Positions 1-5,003 of a DNA stretch of 5,003 bases are shown piece by piece. The stretch's first letter is position 1; each line of letters starts with the position of its first letter. This stretch comes from Sphingomonadales bacterium (lineage in GTDB: Bacteria; Pseudomonadota; Alphaproteobacteria; Sphingomonadales; Sphingomonadaceae). The notes under the pieces were generated by a model. The model made no database searches. It had not been told where the DNA came from and saw only the letters and a list, made by a program, of their open reading frames with translations. The DNA is taken from positions 1 through 5,003 of the forward strand of contig JAIXPM010000074.1 of assembly GCA_027486275.1 (NCBI GenBank), in the 5' to 3' direction. Both the position numbers and the translations under genes were made by a program.

Positions 1-2328
1 CCTGATCGCGAGGGCGAGGCGATCAGCTGGCATTTGCTGGAATGGCTGAAAGACAAGCGCGCGCTGCCCAAGGGCGGGGCGAGCCGGGTGACGTTCAATG
101 AAATCACCAAGGCCGCTGTTACCAAGGCCATGCAGGCCCCGCGCGATCTGGATCAGCCGTTGATCGATGCCTATCTGGCGCGACGCGCGCTGGATTATCT
201 GGTGGGCTTCACGCTTTCCCCGGTGCTGTGGCGCAAGCTGCCCGGCGCCAAGAGCGCGGGCCGCGTGCAATCGGTGGCGCTGCGCCTGGTGGTGGAGCGC
301 GAGCGCGAGATCGAAGCGCACAAGGCGCGCGAATATTGGCGCGTTGAAGCCGAGATGATTGCCCCCAACGGCGCCACCTTCAAGGCCCGCCTCGCGGTGC
401 TGGACGGCAAGAAACTGGCGCAGTTTGATCTGGACAATGTTGCAGCCAATGCTGCGCGGGAAGCCATTGAGAAGAATGGCTTTACCGTGCGGACGGTGGA
501 GACCAAACCGGTGAGCCGCAACCCGGCGCCGCCGTTCACCACATCGACCCTGCAACAGGAAGCGTCGCGCCGGTTGGGCTTCAGTGCCAGCCACACGATG
601 CGGGTGGCGCAGAACCTGTATGAAGATGGCCACATCACCTACATGCGGACCGACGGCGTGCAGATCGCCGGCGAAGCCATGGCCGCGGTGCGCGACATGA
701 TCGCCCGCGATTATGGCAGCAAGCCCGACGTGCTGCCCGAAAAGCCGCGATTCTATGCCACCAAGGCGAAGAACGCCCAGGAAGCCCACGAAGCCATTCG
801 CCCCACCGATTTCTCGCGCCGTCCCGGCCGGGCGGATACGGATGCGGATCGGTTGTATGCGCTGATCTGGAACCGGACAGTGGCAAGCCAGATGGCCAGC
901 GCTAAGCTGGAGCGCACCACAGTCGACATGTTTGACGATGATGGCCGCCACGGCCTGAAGGCCACTGGCCAGGTGGTGATCACGCCGGGGTTTTTGGTGC
1001 TCTATACCGAAGGCCGGGATGAGCCGGCGGAAGACGATGACGACGGCGCCCGCCTGCCGCGCCTGGCCGGCGGCGATCGTTGTGCGTCCAAAACCGTGGA
1101 GGCGATCCAGAGTTTTACCGAGCCGCCCGCGCGGTTTTCGGAAGCGACGCTGGTGAAGAAGCTGGAGGAGCTCGGCATCGGGCGGCCCTCCACCTATGCC
1201 AGCACCCTGCAGACCCTGCGCGACCGCGCCTATGTGCGGGTGGAGAAGAATCGCTTCTTCGCCGAGGAAAAGGGCCGGCTGGTCACGGCGTTCCTGGAGC
1301 GGTTCTTCACGCGTTATGTGGAGTATGATTTCACCGCCGACCTGGAAAGCCAGCTGGATGATGTGTCGGCCGGCGATGCCAGTTACCTGGAATTGCTGCG
1401 GGCGTTCTGGGCGGATTTCCAGCCGAAAACCGCCGAGATCATGGAGCAGCGGCCTTCGGATGTGACCGCCGCGCTGGACGAGTATCTGGCGCCGTTCCTG
1501 TTTCCGGACAAGGGCGAGGGGGTTGATCCGCGCGTGTGCCCGAAATGTGGGGCGGGGCGGCTGAGCCTGAAGACCGGGCGGTTCGGGGCGTTTGTGGCGT
1601 GCTCCAATTACCCCGAGTGCAAATACACGCGGCCGTTTGCCAGCGATGGCGGGGCCAACGATGGCCCGCAGGAACTGGGCAATGATCCGGAAACCGGCGA
1701 GGCGATCAGCGTGCGGACGGGCCGTTTTGGGCGGTTCGTGCAGCGCGGTGAGGGCGAAAAGCCGGCGCGCGCCTCCATCCCCAAGGATGTGAGCATCACC
1801 GGGCCGGAGGATATTGAGTGGGCGATCAAGCTGCTCAACCTGCCGCGCACCATCGGCCCGCACCCGGAAACCGGGGAACCGATTACGGCGAGCATCGGCC
1901 GCTATGGCCCGTATCTGGCGCACAATGGCGCCTATGGCCGGCTGTCGAACACGGCCGAAGTGTTTGAAACCGGCATGAACGCCGCCGTGGTGAAACTGGC
2001 CGAAGCGGCCGCTGCCAAGGCGGCCGGCGGCCGCCCGCAACGCGGTGTGGCAACGGCGCTGGCCGAACTGGGCGCGCACCCGGAATCCGGCGCAGCGGTG
2101 CGGGTGCTGGCCGGGCGTTACGGGCCGTACATCACCGATGGCACCACCAACGCCAACGTGCCCAAGGGTGCGGAGCCAACAGCCGTGACGCTGGACGAAG
2201 CCATCGCGCTGCTCGCCGCCCGCGCCGCCGCTGGCCCGTCGAAGAAGGGCAAGAAGGCCCCGAAGAAGGCCGCGGCCAAGAAGCCGGCGGCAAAGAAGAA
2301 GGCGCCGGCGAAGAAGAAAGCCGAGTAA
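1..2328 (+). CDS. topA: DNA topoisomerase I (type IA), 5'-truncated by the window edge
   Basis: Type IA topoisomerase that relaxes negatively supercoiled DNA by Mg-dependent single-strand cleavage and passage in the nucleoid. The frame is open from base 1 and gives 775 residues before TAA. It opens with PDREGEAISWH, the end of the TOPRIM D-x-D-x-x-E motif; the first Asp lies just outside, so roughly 110 N-terminal residues are missing by comparison with the E. coli enzyme. Visible landmarks (numbered from base 1): SAGRVQSVALR near 85-95; PFTTSTLQQEASRRLGFS near 178-195; active-site Tyr214 in ITYMRTDG (codon 640-642); AQEAHEAIRPTDF near 259-271; GIGRPSTY near 392-399. A Cys4 zinc ribbon uses Cys513, 516, 534 and 540. 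Four G-R-(F/Y)-G-x-(F/Y) motifs follow, three of them behind a P-E-(T/S)-G element. A Lys/Ala/Pro tail occupies 748-775. Translation could not start at the in-frame TTG at base 34, because that lies inside the catalytic domain. The family assignment is certain; nothing about regulation is visible. Confidence 0.97.
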   Translation, partial: PDREGEAISWHLLEWLKDKRALPKGGASRVTFNEITKAAVTKAMQAPRDLDQPLIDAYLARRALDYLVGFTLSPVLWRKLPGAKSAGRVQSVALRLVVEREREIEAHKAREYWRVEAEMIAPNGATFKARLAVLDGKKLAQFDLDNVAANAAREAIEKNGFTVRTVETKPVSRNPAPPFTTSTLQQEASRRLGFSASHTMRVAQNLYEDGHITYMRTDGVQIAGEAMAAVRDMIARDYGSKPDVLPEKPRFYATKAKNAQEAHEAIRPTDFSRRPGRADTDADRLYALIWNRTVASQMASAKLERTTVDMFDDDGRHGLKATGQVVITPGFLVLYTEGRDEPAEDDDDGARLPRLAGGDRCASKTVEAIQSFTEPPARFSEATLVKKLEELGIGRPSTYASTLQTLRDRAYVRVEKNRFFAEEKGRLVTAFLERFFTRYVEYDFTADLESQLDDVSAGDASYLELLRAFWADFQPKTAEIMEQRPSDVTAALDEYLAPFLFPDKGEGVDPRVCPKCGAGRLSLKTGRFGAFVACSNYPECKYTRPFASDGGANDGPQELGNDPETGEAISVRTGRFGRFVQRGEGEKPARASIPKDVSITGPEDIEWAIKLLNLPRTIGPHPETGEPITASIGRYGPYLAHNGAYGRLSNTAEVFETGMNAAVVKLAEAAAAKAAGGRPQRGVATALAELGAHPESGAAVRVLAGRYGPYITDGTTNANVPKGAEPTAVTLDEAIALLAARAAAGPSKKGKKAPKKAAAKKPAAKKKAPAKKKAE
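2242..2325 (+). other. Lys/Ala/Pro-rich basic C-terminal tail of TopA (low-complexity coding repeat)
   Basis: The last 28 codons of topA are nearly all Lys, Ala and Pro, arranged as irregular KK-A/P-AKK units and written mainly with AAG, GCC/GCG and CCG. The tail resembles the C-terminal domain of histone H1. Basic tails of this kind occur in many actinobacterial and alphaproteobacterial TopA proteins; the likely role, by analogy, is sequence-independent DNA binding that helps processivity. It follows the last GRYGPY repeat and a short Ala-rich helix-like linker. The repeat-like DNA makes length variation between strains plausible. Confidence 0.85.
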
Positions 2329-2329
2329 G

Positions 2330-2368
2330 TTTTGCCTCCGGCGGGCAGGGGCTGAGCCCCTGCCCCCG
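2330..2368 (+). repeat. Palindromic intergenic repeat, copy A
   Basis: This 39-base unit begins TTTTGCCTCCGGCGGGCAGG and ends TGCCCCCG. By eye it matches the reverse complement of 2417-2455 at 32 of 39 positions without gaps. Resemblance continues into the tail after the hairpin (CTTTCGTTTGTGG in copy A against TTCGTTCTGG in copy B). It begins two bases after the topA stop codon. Its core is a perfect 10-bp hairpin. The arrangement of shared flank, variable loop and conserved stem is typical of dispersed REP-like elements found after genes in GC-rich alphaproteobacteria. Whether it recurs elsewhere in this genome cannot be seen here. Confidence 0.8.
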
Positions 2369-2377
2369 CTTTCGTTT
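2343..2377 (+). terminator. Hairpin terminator candidate downstream of topA
   Basis: GGGCAGGGGC (2343-2352) pairs perfectly with GCCCCTGCCC (2356-2365) around a TGA loop. That is a 10-bp stem with nine G-C pairs, starting 14 bases after the topA stop. The downstream tract CTTTCGTTT (2369-2377) is only moderately T-rich and is separated from the stem by CCG, so it is a weak match to a classical Rho-independent terminator. The position and stem strength favour a terminator or a 3'-end-stabilising hairpin for topA. Confidence 0.65.
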
Positions 2378-2409
2378 GTGGCTGGCGCGCTTGGTGAAGG
2401 GCTGCCCCA

Positions 2410-2440
2410 GAACGAACGGGTGCAGGGACTGCGTCCCTGC
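2410..2440 (-). terminator. Hairpin terminator candidate downstream of hslU
   Basis: On the minus strand GCAGGGAC (2440-2433) pairs perfectly with GTCCCTGC (2429-2422) around a GCA loop. The tail after it is CACCCGTTCGTTC, again only partly T-rich. The stem begins 23 bases after the hslU TAA, which suits termination of the hslVU transcript. It is the same element as the hairpin after topA but in the opposite orientation, so the pair would insulate both convergent genes from read-through. Confidence 0.6.
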
Positions 2441-2455
2441 CCGCCGGAAGCAACA
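2417..2455 (-). repeat. Palindromic intergenic repeat, copy B (inverted relative to copy A)
   Basis: Read on the minus strand this begins TGTTGCTTCCGGCGGGCAGG and ends TGCACCCG, and it aligns without gaps to copy A at 2330-2368 with seven differences. Four of the seven fall in the hairpin apex. Two of those are a matched pair: the G-C pair of copy A at 2351/2357 is A-T in copy B (2434/2428), so the stem is kept. Copies A and B face each other across 48 bases, and each starts shortly after the stop codon of the gene reading into it. Confidence 0.8.
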
Positions 2456-2463
2456 CCCTCTTC

Positions 2464-3758
<1,295 letters not shown>

Positions 3759-3762
<4 letters not shown>

Positions 3763-4307
3763 AGGTCAATCGATTCCACGGTCAGTTCCTCGTTGGTGTA
3801 AACGCACAGCTCGGCGGCGATCTTCATGGCCTTGCGCGCAATGGTTTCGGCGCTGTGATCGGAATCCGCCAGCGCGCGGGCGGCGGCCAGTGCGAAATTC
3901 CCGCCCGAACCGATGGCGGCAATCCCGCCCACCGGTTCCAGCACGTCGCCGTTGCCGGTGATGACCAGCGTCACGGTGGTATCGGCCACGATCATCATCG
4001 CTTCCAGCCGGCGCAGATAACGATCGCTGCGCCAATCTTTGGCCAGTTCCACCGCGGCGCGCATCAGCTGGCCGGGGTGACGTTCCAGTTTGGCTTCCAG
4101 CCGTTCGAACAGGGTGAAGGCGTCGGCGGTGGCGCCGGCAAACCCGCCGATCACCTCGCCCTTGGGGCCGAGCCGGCGCACTTTCTTGGCATTGGGCTTC
4201 ATCACCGTTTGCCCCATCGTCACCTGGCCATCGCCGGCAACAACGACCTGCCCGCCCTTGCGGACGGAAACGATGGTGGTGCCATGAAATTGGGGGAGTT
4301 CGCTCAT
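3759..4307 (-). CDS. hslV: HslV, proteolytic subunit of the HslVU (ClpQY) protease
   Basis: Threonine peptidase of the proteasome beta-subunit type (MEROPS T1). It assembles into a double hexameric ring in the cytoplasm and degrades proteins delivered by HslU. The product has 182 residues. The N-terminus is MSELPQFHG followed by [19 protein letters not shown]. By alignment with E. coli HslV the catalytic Thr is Thr10, with Asp26 and Lys42 matching Asp17 and Lys33 of the mature enzyme, and AIGSGG (131-136) carrying the active-site Ser. [19 protein letters not shown] (57-75) and VELAKDWR (86-93) are also family-typical. The ATG at 4307-4305 is chosen because GAAAGGG lies 6 bases upstream and the extension is short; the frame stays open upstream to 4424, but those 39 residues look non-coding. 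Unlike the E. coli protein, a nine-residue propeptide must be removed to expose Thr10. It is first in the hslVU operon. Confidence 0.98.
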
Positions 4308-4313
4308 CAGGGG

Positions 4314-4320
4314 CCCTTTC
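4314..4320 (-). promoter_or_regulatory. Ribosome binding site of hslV
   Basis: On the minus strand GAAAGGG is followed by CCCCTG and then the ATG at 4307. The 6-base gap and partial match to the anti-Shine-Dalgarno sequence support this ATG over the in-frame start further upstream at 4424, and therefore fix the HslV propeptide at nine residues. Confidence 0.6.
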
Positions 4321-4416
4321 GTATCTCTCCATGTAGGCTTCGTGCCGCAGAGTAAAAGGGGGCAGCTTGGGACGCGACCTTGGCAGCAAACTGGGTTATC
4401 ATGCCGGTGTCGCCTC

Positions 4417-4421
4417 GGGGG
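4417..4421 (+). promoter_or_regulatory. Possible ribosome binding site of the membrane-protein gene
   Basis: GGGGG lies one base before the ATG at 4423 and seven bases before an in-frame GTG at 4429. The spacing suits the GTG better than the ATG, so the start is uncertain by two codons. Confidence 0.35.
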
Positions 4422-4422
4422 C

Positions 4423-5003
4423 ATGATCGTGCTGCATTATCTTGATGTGATGATCGGGTTCGCTTTCACCATGCTGGTGATCAGCCTGGCGGTGACGGCG
4501 ATGGTGCAGGCCGTGCCGGTCTACATGCGCAATTTGAAGGGCGAGGCGCTGGAGCGCGGCCTGACCGATCTGATGGGGCGCGTGCTGCCCGGGCTGGAAA
4601 GCCACGCCAGGGTGATTGTCGATCATATTCTGCGTGATCCGCTGCTGTCTCCGCCGCGCAGTGGTGTGACCAGTTGGATCATGCGGACACAGCCGGGCGA
4701 CAAGGAGCCGCCGCGTTCGCGCAGCGGGGTGGTGCAGCGCGAGGAGTTCGTGCGGCTGCTGCTGGATTTCATGGCGCAGGATGACAAGCCCGATGAGTTG
4801 CAGGCGGTGAAGGACGCCCGTGCCGAGATCAAGGCGATGCTGGCCAAGCTGGACCTGACCGATCCCAAGGCCCTGTTGCTGCAGATCCGCACGCGCATTG
4901 CGGAACTGGAACTGCAAAACCCCGGGTGGTCGAGCAGCCAGCGCGCCAGCAAGGCCATTCTCGAGGCGTTCATGGCCGGGCCGGGCAAGGATTTCATGGC
5001 CAA
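4423..5003 (+). CDS. Uncharacterised membrane-anchored protein, 3'-truncated by the window edge
   Basis: The frame is open to the window end and gives 193 complete residues, starting [20 protein letters not shown]. One hydrophobic segment spans about residues 9-32 and probably anchors the protein in the inner membrane. A polar region rich in charged residues follows, with probable helices at about 105-118, 123-143 and 147-164. The LDV-IG opening with an immediate membrane segment, then a basic K-G-E-A-L-E-R-G-L stretch, then D-P-L and [10 protein letters not shown], resembles a widespread family of hypothetical bacterial membrane proteins (typical opening LDV-IGL-hydrophobic, then KNLE-GI). 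I recall that pattern from general knowledge and could not confirm it by search. No enzyme motif is visible and no function is claimed. Codon use matches its neighbours and is G/C-ending, which favours this frame over the antisense open frames. The gene diverges from hslV. The start may be ATG 4423 or GTG 4429. Confidence 0.82.
   Translation, partial: MIVLHYLDVMIGFAFTMLVISLAVTAMVQAVPVYMRNLKGEALERGLTDLMGRVLPGLESHARVIVDHILRDPLLSPPRSGVTSWIMRTQPGDKEPPRSRSGVVQREEFVRLLLDFMAQDDKPDELQAVKDARAEIKAMLAKLDLTDPKALLLQIRTRIAELELQNPGWSSSQRASKAILEAFMAGPGKDFMA

Larger units (their letters stand above)
4308..4422. promoter_or_regulatory. Divergent intergenic region between hslV and the membrane-protein gene
   Basis: These 115 bases separate two divergent start codons, so promoters for both transcripts are expected here or in the 5' end of the facing gene. 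I could not assign a convincing -35/-10 pair on either strand. On the minus strand CCCCCTTTTA (about 4366-4357) resembles a heat-shock (RpoH) -10 element, but there is no CTTG box at the right distance. On the plus strand TATCAT (4397-4402) resembles a -10, but TTGGCA (4380-4385) is only 11 bases away. No CIRCE-like inverted repeat is visible. Confidence 0.4.

Noticed and set aside
4357..4366. Heat-shock (RpoH) promoter for hslVU
   Set aside because: CCCCCTTTTA is -10-like, but no CTTG-type -35 box lies at 13-18 bases upstream, so I do not call a promoter.
4380..4402. Housekeeping promoter for the membrane gene (TTGGCA and TATCAT)
   Set aside because: The spacer is 11 bases, far short of the usual 16-18.
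4308..4424. A 39-residue upstream extension of HslV to an in-frame ATG at 4424
   Set aside because: The extension does not look like any HslV N-terminus, and a good Shine-Dalgarno precedes the ATG at 4307. The upstream ATG would also overlap the start of the divergent gene.
4399..4917. Minus-strand open frames opposite the membrane-protein gene (4399-4917 and 4623-5003)
   Set aside because: One is a Gln/His-rich product and the other Ser/Arg-rich; neither has motifs. The plus-strand frame has a proper membrane segment, family-like motifs and G/C-ending codons, so it is the better gene.

Overview
The window looks like chromosomal core-genome DNA from a GC-rich Gram-negative bacterium, most likely an alphaproteobacterium. 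The evidence is the high G+C at third codon positions, an HslV with a short N-terminal extension ending in H-G before the catalytic Thr-Thr (the alphaproteobacterial form), and a topoisomerase I ending in a Lys/Ala-rich tail. Sphingomonadales or Rhodospirillales would fit, but the sequence alone does not decide the order. I see no mobile element, CRISPR array, tRNA or rRNA, and no compositional break suggesting transfer.

Layout. Bases 1-2328 (+) are the 3' part of topA, DNA topoisomerase I; the window opens inside the TOPRIM acidic motif. Bases 2329-2463 are the gap between two convergent genes. It holds two head-to-head copies of one palindromic repeat, each placed as a hairpin terminator for the gene that reads into it. 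Bases 2464-4307 (-) are the hslVU operon: hslV (protease subunit) comes first in transcription order and overlaps hslU (AAA+ unfoldase) by 4 bases. Bases 4308-4422 are a short divergent intergenic region. From 4423 (+) to the window end runs the 5' part of an uncharacterised gene for a membrane-anchored protein.

How the genes relate. HslV and HslU form one two-component ATP-dependent protease: the HslU hexamer unfolds substrates and feeds them into the HslV dodecamer. The 4-base overlap should couple their translation. TopA relaxes negative supercoils and has no direct link with HslVU beyond being its convergent neighbour. The divergent membrane gene has no evident functional link to either.

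This is mostly an ordinary housekeeping region, and I found no convincing new biological system. The points most worth a second look are the paired inverted repeat, whose two copies keep their stem through a compensatory base-pair change, the uncharacterised membrane-protein family at the right edge, and the HslV propeptide that must be removed to expose the catalytic threonine.
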